Source: CAZPBN01 sp964584935
GTDB lineage: Bacteria > Acidobacteriota > Aminicenantia > Aminicenantales > Aminicenantaceae
Assembly: GCA_964584935.1 (NCBI GenBank)
Contig: CAZPBN010000001.1
Location: 1 to 64,000 of the forward strand
Reading direction: 5' to 3'
DNA: 64,000 bases
Part shown: positions 18,088 through 26,314 of the stretch, in pieces
How the letters are laid out: every line of letters starts with the position of its first letter
How positions within the stretch are numbered: position 1 is the first letter of the stretch
The notes under the pieces: generated by a model
What the model was told of the DNA's origin: nothing
Seen by the model: the letters and a program-made list of their open reading frames with translations, nothing else
Databases searched by the model: none
Translations under genes and position numbers: made by a program

Positions 18088-18249
18088 GACCTGTTCGGGG
18101 AACGGGCATACAGAATCAACGCAAACAACACAATAAATGCACCAAATGCAATTTAAAAATAGGGTAAATAGGTAAAGTGTCCCTTTATTTTGCTTTGGGG
18201 CTGGTACCAGAACAGTCCAAATAGACTAGCTCAACGCAATCAACGCATA
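18088..18249. repeat. Composite repeat: GTTCGGGGAACGGGC motif, 9-base array, core repeat, 9-base array
   Basis: In order: a copy of the short motif GTTCGGGGAACGGGC (within 18088-18107); 9-base units such as AACGCAAAC, AACACAATA, AATGCACCA (18118-18153); the core repeat GGTAAATAGGTAAAGTGTCC (inside 18161-18184); then further 9-base units AGTCCAAAT, AGACTAGCT, CAACGCAAT, CAACGCATA (18214-18249). It fills most of the 300-base gap between metK and the M16 operon. Confidence 0.75.
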
Positions 18250-18296
18250 TATAAGATTGAATTTATGAGAGCATTTGTGTTATTTTTATTAAAATA

Positions 18297-18488
18297 ATGT
18301 TTAAAGCCTTGGTCTTGAAGTATATGAAACCACTTTTTTATAAGAATATAAAAGGTTGTTTCTTGAAACAAACAAAAGCTCTATCCCGGGAAAATATAAA
18401 ATATCTTCTCTTTAAAAATATAAAATTCATATCCCTGAAACGGGCAAAACTTCTTTTCTTGAAATGGATGAACGACTTTGTCCTGAAG
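18297..18488 (+). repeat. In-frame 24-base tandem repeat coding eight octapeptides
   Basis: The first 64 codons of the M16-like frame divide into eight octads: MFKALVLK, YMKPLFYK, NIKGCFLK, QTKALSRE, NIKYLLFK, NIKFISLK, RAKLLFLK, WMNDFVLK. Position 3 is Lys in seven of the eight and position 8 in all but one, with mostly hydrophobic residues between. The DNA period is 24 bases. It may be a coding repeat or an upstream minisatellite that happens to stay open. Confidence 0.7.
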
Positions 18489-19874
18489 CAGTCGGTTTCT
18501 AGAAAAATAAACATCCCTTCTCTATCAACGATTCCTTATCAGTTTTTATGGATTGGTTCTTTCCTGCTCTTTTCTGCAGCTTTGATCCTGTTTTTCCCTT
18601 TTCCCCTTCACGCTCAAAAACAGTACAGGGAGCCTTTCCCTATTACTCAATACCAACTGCCCAATGGACTTCAAGTCATCTTATCGGAAGACTATTCTCT
18701 TCCTGTTGTTTCTGTGGCTGTTGCATACAATGTTGGATCCATTAATGAAAAGCCGGGAAAAACAGGTATCGCCTATATGATGGAAAACCTGATGTTTCTG
18801 GGCTCAGAAAACGTCAGAAAAATGCAGCATGTGAGTTTGATCCACCAGACCGGCGGGAAGTTGAACGCATCCACAACTGAAGACAGAACCTTGTTTTATC
18901 AGACTGTTCCTTCCAATCATCTGGAACTCGTTCTCTGGCTGGAATCCGATCGAATGAATTCGCTCGACATCACGTCCCGGAAAGTGGAACAGTCCAAACA
19001 AAGTCTTATTGAGGAAATCAAACAACGAAAGCAAAGAGATCCTTATTTAGAAAGTGAATTGGCATTTGATAAAATCCTCTATCCGGACTTTGTCTTGAAT
19101 CACCCATACTTCGGCAATGAGATTGACTTAAGAAATCTCACCACCAAAGATGTTCTGGATTTCTATAAAATCTATTACACTCCAAATAATACGGTTCTCT
19201 GTGTCACCGGTCATTTCAATGTGATGAAAACAAAAGACATTATAGAAAAGTACTTCGGGGACATTCCATCAGGGGAAAACCTTCCTGAACTGTCTATTCC
19301 GGAATCGTTTGAAAGTGAACACATTGAAATGAGCAAGGAATCCCCTCTTATTCCCTCCCCTGGTTTTTATATGGGATACAGGACAGCTTCCATTCATTCC
19401 AATGACTTTTATCCTCTAAAAATTATGGAATACCTTTTGCTTAAAGGAGAGGGATCCCGTCTTTACAACAAGCTGATTAAAAAAGAACGAATGACCCTGC
19501 ACATAAGCGGAGGCATTGAAATCAGAAAAAATATCAGCACTTTTAAAATCTTTGCCTTGAGCAACAATGAACTGCTTACCCGGGAAAGCCAGAGAGCCAT
19601 TCTTTCTGAAATCAACCGCATCCGATCCAGTATTCTACCTGGCGAAGAACTCGCAAGAGCTAAAAACATGTTTAAAATGAATTATATCAAACGATACGCC
19701 ACCTCTTTGAACAAGGCATTGTTTCTGATCGATGCTTTCCTCTATAATGGGAATTTTGACCATTTGAAAGAGGAACTGGATAAATATCTGGCAGTATCCA
19801 ATTATGATATTATGAAGGTCTTGAATCGATATTTTATAAGAAAAAGTATCATTCTTCACATCAATATGAAATGA
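18297..19874 (+). CDS. M16-like peptidase homologue lacking the zinc motif
   Basis: M16 (pitrilysin/processing-peptidase) fold, up to 525 aa. After an octapeptide-repeat extension (1-64) and a signal-anchor segment (FLWIGSFLLFSAALILFF, about residues 83-100), the M16 domain starts at YQLPNGLQVILSEDYSLP. The active-site segment reads GIAYMMENLMFLG where active members have H-X-X-E-H: both His are replaced (Tyr and Asn) and only the Glu remains. LWLESDRMNSL and the C-terminal M16C domain are otherwise normal. Zinc catalysis is therefore unlikely, making it a pseudoprotease or a partner subunit. No Shine-Dalgarno is evident at 18297, so the true start could be later. The end overlaps the next M16 gene by ATGA. 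Confidence 0.8.
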   Translation: MFKALVLKYMKPLFYKNIKGCFLKQTKALSRENIKYLLFKNIKFISLKRAKLLFLKWMNDFVLKQSVSRKINIPSLSTIPYQFLWIGSFLLFSAALILFFPFPLHAQKQYREPFPITQYQLPNGLQVILSEDYSLPVVSVAVAYNVGSINEKPGKTGIAYMMENLMFLGSENVRKMQHVSLIHQTGGKLNASTTEDRTLFYQTVPSNHLELVLWLESDRMNSLDITSRKVEQSKQSLIEEIKQRKQRDPYLESELAFDKILYPDFVLNHPYFGNEIDLRNLTTKDVLDFYKIYYTPNNTVLCVTGHFNVMKTKDIIEKYFGDIPSGENLPELSIPESFESEHIEMSKESPLIPSPGFYMGYRTASIHSNDFYPLKIMEYLLLKGEGSRLYNKLIKKERMTLHISGGIEIRKNISTFKIFALSNNELLTRESQRAILSEINRIRSSILPGEELARAKNMFKMNYIKRYATSLNKALFLIDAFLYNGNFDHLKEELDKYLAVSNYDIMKVLNRYFIRKSIILHINMK

Positions 19875-21340
19875 GACAACTTAATCTAAAGAAACATATC
19901 ATTCATTTTCCCCTGATCATCTTCGCTCTTTTCTTATTGAATTCAACAGTGATTTCCCAGGAAAAAGACAGAGAAACCCCTCCATACCCGGAACCGTTTT
20001 CAAAACTGGAACTTCCGGTTATCCAGTCGGTCACTCTTTCTAACGGGCTCTTTCTTTCCGTTGTCAATAAAAGCAAAGTCCCCATCACCAGCCTCAAACT
20101 GGTGATTCAAGCCGGGGAAAGTTTTTCACCTGAAAAGACTCCGGGCGTTGCCACCGTCACTGCTTCCATGATATATAGAGGAACCCGGGGTATTTCTTCC
20201 CATGATATAACCGAAAAATTGGAATCCTATGGAGGGACTTGTTCGCTGACCATTAACCCGGACTACTCCCTGTTTTCTCTGTCATTTTTAGATGAATATC
20301 TGGATGAAGTTCTGGAACTGCTGAGTCAAATCATTATTGATCCCAGGTTCATAAAAAGAGATTTAGAGAATTTGAAACGATCCATTTACTATGAAATTAT
20401 CCGCAGGCATTCCAATCCGGACACAGCGGCTAAAGATCATCTTTACAGACTTCTTTTTAAAAACCATCCTTACAGCAAAAATATTTATAATGAGGATGTC
20501 ATCACAAAAATTTCTCTGGAACAAATTGTTTCTTTTTATGACAAATACTACAATCCGAATAACTCCATTCTTGTTTTAACCGGCAATCTCAATCAAAACA
20601 CAGCATCCAGAAAAGTCAGCAAATACTTCAACAAATGGAGAAAAGAAACCAGAGAAATAACAGCCATCCCCTCCCCAAAGCCCCACAAGGAACAAAAGAT
20701 ATGTTTCATCGATTTTCCTAATGAAAATGATGCCAACATTTATATCGGGAATATCATATTTCCTTACAACCACGAGGATTATTTCGCATTTGAAGTCCTG
20801 AGTCATGTTCTGGGGGGAACTCCAAACAGCCGGCTGTTCTTAAACCTCAGGGAATCCAAAGGTTATGCGTATTATGCTTTCAGCAATGCGGAATATTTCA
20901 AAAAATGCGGTGTTTTCTTTATACGCGCTAAAGTCAGGCCAGAAGTCTGCCACCTGGCAATCACAGAGATCTTTAAAGAAATAAAAACCATTAAGAATAA
21001 AAAAATCCCCAGCTATGAAATAGAACAGGCAAAAACCAACCTGATAGGGAATTTTCCCCTAAAGCTTGAGACTTACGACAGCATATCTCAGAAAATTGCT
21101 GAATATCACAGTTATAATCTTGAGCAGAAGCACTGGAGCAGATACTATGAAAATATCATGCCGGTCAACTCGAATATTGTTTTCAAAGCAGCAAAAAAAT
21201 ACCTGCATGAACCCATTGTGGTGGTGACCGGAAACAAAGATATCATCGTTGACAAACTCACAAAAGAATTTAAAGAAGTCTATGTCTATGACAGAAATGG
21301 CATTTTGCAATACTCATTTAAAAAGGGAGAAGAAAAATGA
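19871..21340 (+). CDS. M16-like peptidase homologue, non-catalytic type
   Basis: Second M16 protein, 489 aa. A signal peptide (IIHFPLIIFALFLLNSTVIS) is followed by the M16 domain at VTLSNGLFLSVVNKSKVPIT. The position of the zinc motif reads GVATVTASMIYRGTRG, as in the non-catalytic partner of heterodimeric M16B peptidases. The C-terminal segment RESKGYAYYAFSNAEYF keeps the Arg and Tyr pair used by that partner to bind substrate. Normally it would pair with an HXXEH subunit, but the co-transcribed neighbour also lacks that motif, so the pair has no obvious zinc site. It overlaps both neighbours by ATGA. Predicted periplasmic, possibly acting in peptide binding or transport rather than cleavage. 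Confidence 0.85.
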   Translation: MRQLNLKKHIIHFPLIIFALFLLNSTVISQEKDRETPPYPEPFSKLELPVIQSVTLSNGLFLSVVNKSKVPITSLKLVIQAGESFSPEKTPGVATVTASMIYRGTRGISSHDITEKLESYGGTCSLTINPDYSLFSLSFLDEYLDEVLELLSQIIIDPRFIKRDLENLKRSIYYEIIRRHSNPDTAAKDHLYRLLFKNHPYSKNIYNEDVITKISLEQIVSFYDKYYNPNNSILVLTGNLNQNTASRKVSKYFNKWRKETREITAIPSPKPHKEQKICFIDFPNENDANIYIGNIIFPYNHEDYFAFEVLSHVLGGTPNSRLFLNLRESKGYAYYAFSNAEYFKKCGVFFIRAKVRPEVCHLAITEIFKEIKTIKNKKIPSYEIEQAKTNLIGNFPLKLETYDSISQKIAEYHSYNLEQKHWSRYYENIMPVNSNIVFKAAKKYLHEPIVVVTGNKDIIVDKLTKEFKEVYVYDRNGILQYSFKKGEEK

Positions 21341-23007
21341 AATTAGTCGAGTGTGTCCCTAATTTCAGCGAGGGAAGAGACAGAGAAAAAATCAATACCA
21401 TAATCAAGGAAATTGAAACCACTGCTCAGGTCGAGCTATTGGATGTGGATCCGGGAGAATCAACCAACCGGACAGTGGTCACTTTTATCGGGTCTCCAGA
21501 AGGAATTGTGGAAGCAGCATTCAAAGCCATCAAAAAGGCGGCGGAAGTCATCGATATGAGCCAGCATCATGGAGCTCACAGCCGGATGGGAGCGACCGAT
21601 GTGTGCCCTTTTGTTCCGGTTTCTGGGGTGAATATGGAGTTCTGTGTCCAACTGGCGCATCAACTGGGGAAAAGAGTGGCTAAAGAGCTCAACATCCCGG
21701 TCTATCTGTATGAAGAAGCGGCTCAAAAACCTGAAAGGAAGAATCTGGCGAATATTAGGAAAGGCGAATACGAAGGACTGGCTAAAAAGCTTGAAGATCC
21801 GGAATGGGCACCTGATTACGGCGAAGCGGTTTTTAATCCAAAAAGCGGGGCAATTATCATTGGAGCCCGGGAATTTCTCATTGCCTACAACATCAACCTC
21901 AATACCAGAGAAAAGAAACTGGCTCGTGAAATTGCACTCAACATTAGAGAAAAAGGCAGGGCAAAAAGAGATGAAAACCGGAAAATCGTCAGAGACGAAA
22001 ACGGAAAAATCGTAAGGATTCCAGGCAAATTCAAACACATCAAAGCAGTAGGATGGTATGTTGAGGACTATGGGATTGCCCAGATTTCCATCAATTTCAC
22101 AAACTATAAAATATCTCCTCCTCACCTGGTTTTTGACGAAGTGCTCAAAGAAGCAGAAAAATTGGGACTTCGGGTTACTGGCAGCGAACTGGTCGGTTTG
22201 ATTCCCAAAGAAGCGATTTTAGAAGCCGGTCGTTATTATCTCAAAAAACAGGGAAAGAGTGCAGGCCTTCCTGATGAACTCTTGATAAAGACCGCTGTTT
22301 CTTCGCTGGGTCTTAATGATGTGTCTCCTTTTGATCCCCAGAAGAAAATCATTGAATATCAGTTCAGCGAAGTGGACCATTCTCTTCTGGACCTCAGCCT
22401 TTTAGATTTTGCCAATGAACTCTCTATGGATTCTCCGGCTCCAGGAGGAGGAAGCACAGCGGCTTACTGCGGCGCGTTATCAGCTTCGCTGTCCTCAATG
22501 GTCTCTCATCTGACTGAAGGGAAAAAAGGATACGAAAGCGTGCAGGACGATGTGAAACAACTTGCGGTGGCTGCCCAGGAACTGAAAAAGAAGTTTCTCA
22601 ATGCAGTGGACCAGGATACGGTTTCCTTCAACAAGGTCATGTCTGCTTTTGGCTTGCCTAAAAAAACGGATGAACAAAAAGAAAAAAGGCAGAAGGCGAT
22701 CGAAGACGCCACCAAGGAAGCCACAGAAGTTCCTTTTAATGTCATCAAATCCAGTCTAGAAGCTTTAAAACTGGCAAAAGAGATTGCAGTGAAGGGTAAT
22801 AAAAACTCTGTTAGTGATGCCGGAGTGGCTGGTCTCTGTGCTCAGGCGGCAGCCGAGGGAGCTTATTACAATGTTATGATCAATTTGCCCTCTATTGAAG
22901 ATAAGGCCTATGTGAAGAAAATGAACAAAGAAGCCATTTCTCTCAAGAATGAGTGTGTGAAATTCGGGGATGAATTGAGAGATTGGATGGAGAAGGAATT
23001 ATCATGA
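21337..23007 (+). CDS. ftcD: Glutamate formimidoyltransferase / formimidoyl-THF cyclodeaminase fusion
   Basis: Bifunctional enzyme of histidine degradation: it moves the formimino group from formiminoglutamate to tetrahydrofolate and then deaminates and cyclises it to methenyl-THF. 556 aa, the length of the fused form. Residues 1 to about 330 are the transferase (KLVECVPNFSEGRDREKINT, HHGAHSRMGATDVCPFVPVSG); from about 355 the cyclodeaminase begins (LLDFANELSMDSPAPGGGST, AAYCGALSASLSSMV). A lysine/arginine-rich insertion near 205-230 includes KRDENRKIVRDENGKIV, an internal near-duplication. It sits in a tight operon after two M16 genes and before a macrodomain gene, with ATGA overlaps on both sides. 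No other hut genes are in the window. Confidence 0.96.
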   Translation: MKLVECVPNFSEGRDREKINTIIKEIETTAQVELLDVDPGESTNRTVVTFIGSPEGIVEAAFKAIKKAAEVIDMSQHHGAHSRMGATDVCPFVPVSGVNMEFCVQLAHQLGKRVAKELNIPVYLYEEAAQKPERKNLANIRKGEYEGLAKKLEDPEWAPDYGEAVFNPKSGAIIIGAREFLIAYNINLNTREKKLAREIALNIREKGRAKRDENRKIVRDENGKIVRIPGKFKHIKAVGWYVEDYGIAQISINFTNYKISPPHLVFDEVLKEAEKLGLRVTGSELVGLIPKEAILEAGRYYLKKQGKSAGLPDELLIKTAVSSLGLNDVSPFDPQKKIIEYQFSEVDHSLLDLSLLDFANELSMDSPAPGGGSTAAYCGALSASLSSMVSHLTEGKKGYESVQDDVKQLAVAAQELKKKFLNAVDQDTVSFNKVMSAFGLPKKTDEQKEKRQKAIEDATKEATEVPFNVIKSSLEALKLAKEIAVKGNKNSVSDAGVAGLCAQAAAEGAYYNVMINLPSIEDKAYVKKMNKEAISLKNECVKFGDELRDWMEKELS

Positions 23008-23534
23008 ATGAATTAACGGTTAATGGGAAAACAATCAAATTGATTGAAGGCAATATCGTGCTACTGGATGTGGAGGCCATTGTCAATGCTGCCAATAAAA
23101 CATTGGTTATGGGGGGCAGTGTGGCTGGAGCGATACGAAATGCCGGTGGTCCTTCTATTCAAGAAGAATGCAATGAGATCGGGCCGATTCATACCGGAGA
23201 AGCTGCCATTACCGGGGGTGGAAACTTGAAAGCCAAGTATGTGATCCATGCCGCAGGACCGGTATACGGAGAAGGCAACGAGGAAGAAAAATTAAGAAAT
23301 GCCACTCTGAACAGCCTGCGAATTGCCGAAAAAAAGAAAATCACCAATATTGCTTTTCCGGCAATCAGCACCGGTATTTTTCGGTTTCCTATTGACAGAT
23401 GCAGTCACATCATGTTGAAAGCTGCGGTGGAACATCTTGAGAAAAGCAATTATCCCCAAGATGTCATTTTTTGCCTCTATGACAGGGAGGCATACTCCCA
23501 CTTTGAAAAGGCGTTAAGTGAATTATCCCCGTGA
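23004..23534 (+). CDS. Macrodomain protein
   Basis: Single macrodomain of about 176 aa, the Af1521/YmdB-like fold that binds ADP-ribose and, in several members, hydrolyses O-acetyl-ADP-ribose or mono-ADP-ribose on proteins. Seen: GNIVLLDVEAIVNAANKTLV with the Ala-Asn-Ala site, a glycine-rich GGSVAGAIRNAGGPSIQEEC, AKYVIHAAGPVYGEG, and AFPAISTGIFRFP. I prefer the ATG at 23004, which overlaps the ftcD stop as ATGA, over the ATG 21 bases upstream, because macrodomains begin just before the first strand and GAGAAGGA lies suitably upstream. It is last in the four-gene operon. The link between ADP-ribose handling and folate/histidine catabolism is not explained by known pathways. Confidence 0.92.
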   Translation: MNELTVNGKTIKLIEGNIVLLDVEAIVNAANKTLVMGGSVAGAIRNAGGPSIQEECNEIGPIHTGEAAITGGGNLKAKYVIHAAGPVYGEGNEEEKLRNATLNSLRIAEKKKITNIAFPAISTGIFRFPIDRCSHIMLKAAVEHLEKSNYPQDVIFCLYDREAYSHFEKALSELSP

Positions 23535-23551
23535 ATACCTGAAATAAGCCG

Positions 23552-24838
23552 TTAATAATATCTGTTGTACCCTAATCCTCCGAAACGAGGATTGACAACA
23601 TTGCTGTATACTGAGCCAAACGTATAGCTGATTCCTACAGAAATTCTGTAATCATAATCTGTTGCCAGTTCCTTTCTTCTCAGTAAAATTTCATCTAGAG
23701 AAGCATCTTCTACGGGAAGGGACACCTGGTCATGGATGCGTTCATATCTCCCCCGGAGATTCATGAAAAACCCTTTAAAAATCCGGAAAGAAAGACGTCC
23801 GTGCAGCTTAAACCGGTTTTTGGTGAAATCATGAAAATAATGAGACCCCTCCAAAGACGTTGAGGCACTTCCCCAGGGTTCCTTTATAGCCAGGGTCATA
23901 GTCAGGGATTCGTAATACAGTTTTTCGGACACCTTTTCATAGATGGTCTCTTCAATATAGTTTACGGAATTGAATCCTATTTGATAAAGGCATCGAAGCT
24001 GTCTTCTTGTTGATACAGAGTAAGGGAAGATATTGAATTCGATGGCAGGAGCGACCGCATAAAGGGATTTGATATTGCTGTAAGTGGAGGCGGATGCCGC
24101 CAGGAATCCACCAACAGACCAGTGATCACTGATGCTTTTGACAACCAATCCGCCAAGATTCTTTTGTTCTGAAGCGCTGGTGATGGATTCATCTTCATAC
24201 TCATATTTGTCTTGTTCGTAATCATAGGAAATTCCCAATCTTATTTTTAAATCCGGGGTGATTCGATTGGCAGAAATGTGGGAGCCAAATTCCTTGGAGC
24301 TCTGAGTGGTCTCACCATCCAATTGCGTATCCAGATTGATATGAAAAACCCAAAAATCCCATTTGTCTTTCACATCTGTGGGCTTTAATCTCTGTTTGAA
24401 ATCTATTAAAAGATAATCAGCTATGTCCGTTTTCATTAAAAACGGAAAAAGCCCTTTTTTAAAAATATCAACCATTCCCTCCCTGATTTCATCCCTTGTT
24501 TCTGTTCTGTTGGAAACATATATTAAGGTGTTTTCCATTCCTTCAAATGCCTTTAGCCCGATAAAGTTCATAGAGTATTCCCTGCCGCCGCTTCCAGTGG
24601 CTTGATCAGTAACCAGAACATGGATATCTGCATCTTTTCTATCTCTGACATAATTGACGTATGTCACTTCTGTCCGAAAATAATCTTTATCACACCTCCA
24701 GCAGTCAATAAATACTTTAGGCGCGTTCTCTTTGAGTCCTGTGACCTCGGCATCTTTATTGGTTGGAAAAAGATTTGAAATTATCATAAAATAAAAAACA
24801 AATAGTAGGGAAACTATGACTGATATTTTTCTCCTCAT
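23552..24838 (-). CDS. Outer-membrane beta-barrel protein, unknown role
   Basis: 428 aa with a clear signal peptide (MRRKISVIVSLLFVFYFMII). The N-terminal globular part contains VFIDCWRCDKDYFRTEVTYV then DADIHVLVTDQ, a pattern that recurs in uncharacterised envelope proteins. From about residue 165 onward it alternates amphipathic strands (LKIRLGISYDYEQDKYEY, HWSVGGFLAASASTYSNIK, FFMNLRGRYERIHDQVSL) and ends with RISVGISYTFGSVYSN, a typical barrel, though the terminal residues GLGYNRYY continue past the aromatic strand. I do not recognise a named family. It ends 17 bases from the convergent macrodomain gene. Confidence 0.75.
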   Translation of the reverse strand: MRRKISVIVSLLFVFYFMIISNLFPTNKDAEVTGLKENAPKVFIDCWRCDKDYFRTEVTYVNYVRDRKDADIHVLVTDQATGSGGREYSMNFIGLKAFEGMENTLIYVSNRTETRDEIREGMVDIFKKGLFPFLMKTDIADYLLIDFKQRLKPTDVKDKWDFWVFHINLDTQLDGETTQSSKEFGSHISANRITPDLKIRLGISYDYEQDKYEYEDESITSASEQKNLGGLVVKSISDHWSVGGFLAASASTYSNIKSLYAVAPAIEFNIFPYSVSTRRQLRCLYQIGFNSVNYIEETIYEKVSEKLYYESLTMTLAIKEPWGSASTSLEGSHYFHDFTKNRFKLHGRLSFRIFKGFFMNLRGRYERIHDQVSLPVEDASLDEILLRRKELATDYDYRISVGISYTFGSVYSNVVNPRFGGLGYNRYY

Positions 24839-25272
24839 CTTTTCTCCTTTGTCTATCCTCTGTAACTTTTATAGTTGTTTATGTTTTTTTTAATATACTT
24901 TTTAGTTCAGTATATTATATAAACTCATTATTAATCTATAATTAAGAAACACTTAAGATTTTTTAACATTTACTGTTATGTCTGTTCTTCGTCGGTTTGT
25001 AATCTGTTGATTATCTGTTTTTTCCCGTTTATTATCTGTTAGTTCTTTTCTTGTTACTTTTTTGTTATCTGCAATATAGTTGTTTAGTTGTATTATTATA
25101 TAACTTTGCTGGGACACTTTTCAAATATTTTTGAATGGAAGCACCACAATTTTTAATTTCTCATTGAAAATCCGATAACACAAAACAGAGAAGGGTTTAT
25201 TATGATAATCTTCTCACGCATCTTAATAGTTCTGTTTGATTCAAGGTAAAAGAGAACAGATTGGAATAGGAT
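24839..25272. other. Intergenic, AT-rich, with ATCTGTT repeats
   Basis: No gene is supported. Between about 25,002 and 25,075 the heptamer ATCTGTT or a near match recurs four times (around 25,002, 25,014, 25,035 and 25,067) in T-rich sequence. This is upstream of the barrel gene and downstream of the HEWTH membrane protein. I see no strong promoter or terminator. Confidence 0.35.
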
Positions 25273-26019
25273 TTAATCGATTTTATCCTTTTTGAGGGGT
25301 ATTGAAATAAAAAATATAAGGAAACCTATCACAATGGATATCATTGACCAGATGCTCCATATACAGTTATATCCATAATCATAAAAGGCACTAGAGCCGA
25401 ACCAAAAGAAAATGACGAATACTAAAAGAGCAAATTGGATATAGGTGATAACTTTATTATCAAGAGACATTATTTGAAATAACCTCGGGGTTTCTTTTTT
25501 GAATATGTGCCATAATCCCCACCCCACTAATAGAGATCCAGGTATAAAAACGAACCAGGGAGACAAACTTAAACCATAAGTAAAATGCCCCACATCTCCA
25601 CGATTCACTGCTAGTGTCCTTAGAGGGATATAACTGTATAGTTCTCCTATGTTCATAACTGCAAACCAGTATATACAAAGATACACCAATCTTTTTTTCT
25701 GGATTTTTTTTGTTGATAGCAAGAATATACTTAGTAAAAATAAGAGTGCATTCGTAATGAGGGCACTCATTGAAATGATCGATGCTGCAATATTATGACC
25801 TGTAGAGAAGAGATGATTATAATTTACATTTTCATCAACAGTAAGTAACGCCCATCCTCCATAATGAATGTCAAAAGGACTATCTTTGAATCCAAATGCC
25901 GTGGCAGTTGCACCGTGTGTCCACTCATGAAGCAGAACCATTATATGGCGTGATAGCACAGCCACAACAATAGTTATTAAAATAAATGCTATTATGTTTG
26001 CTTTGACATTTCTTCCCAT
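25273..26019 (-). CDS. Membrane protein with HEXXH zinc-peptidase motif
   Basis: 248 aa with about six hydrophobic segments (about residues 7-25, 78-100, 110-128, 150-170, 190-208, 218-240). Near residue 31, within or beside the first segment, is LLHEWTHGATATAFGF, an HEXXH motif followed by Gly as in membrane-embedded zinc proteases (M50-like). A second-site Asp typical of M50 (N/D-P-D-G) is not obvious, so family membership is uncertain. It might instead be an uncharacterised membrane metalloprotein. It is monocistronic, and no ribosome site stronger than weak purines was seen. The neighbouring repeats give no hint of function. Confidence 0.6.
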   Translation of the reverse strand: MGRNVKANIIAFILITIVVAVLSRHIMVLLHEWTHGATATAFGFKDSPFDIHYGGWALLTVDENVNYNHLFSTGHNIAASIISMSALITNALLFLLSIFLLSTKKIQKKRLVYLCIYWFAVMNIGELYSYIPLRTLAVNRGDVGHFTYGLSLSPWFVFIPGSLLVGWGLWHIFKKETPRLFQIMSLDNKVITYIQFALLVFVIFFWFGSSAFYDYGYNCIWSIWSMISIVIGFLIFFISIPLKKDKID

Positions 26020-26104
26020 TGTTACAAATTACAATAATTCTCAAATAAATTATGAGAATCTTACAGAAAAAAAGAATTCAGTCAAGTAAAAAAAACATGA
26101 AATA

Positions 26105-26157
26105 AAAAGAAAAGAAAAGAAAAGAAAAGAAAATAGGTAAATGGGTATTGTGTCCCT
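26105..26157. repeat. AAAAG microsatellite plus core repeat
   Basis: Five perfect AAAAG units (26105-26129) run into a copy of the dispersed core (26135-26157, GGTAAATGGGTATTGTGTCC). It lies between the HEWTH gene and the glycosidase gene, on a stretch of about 295 bases otherwise without features. Confidence 0.75.
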
Positions 26158-26314
26158 CTATTCTCTATTTTTGGGGAATAATTTACATTTAAGAAATTTC
26201 TTCCCCTGAATAAATTTTGTAATTCTTTTGCTTTCTTAATCTTAAATCAGCCAGACTTCATATTACATATTACTTCATATTCTGTATTCCGTTCTTTTTC
26301 ATATTCTGTTTCTT

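Noticed and set aside
18000..18100. SAM riboswitch upstream of metK
   Set aside because: No recognisable SAM riboswitch elements or terminator hairpin were seen in the leader, so it cannot be supported.
21460..22125. Open minus-strand frame of 221 codons inside ftcD
   Set aside because: Shadow of a well-supported gene, with no family resemblance or ribosome site.
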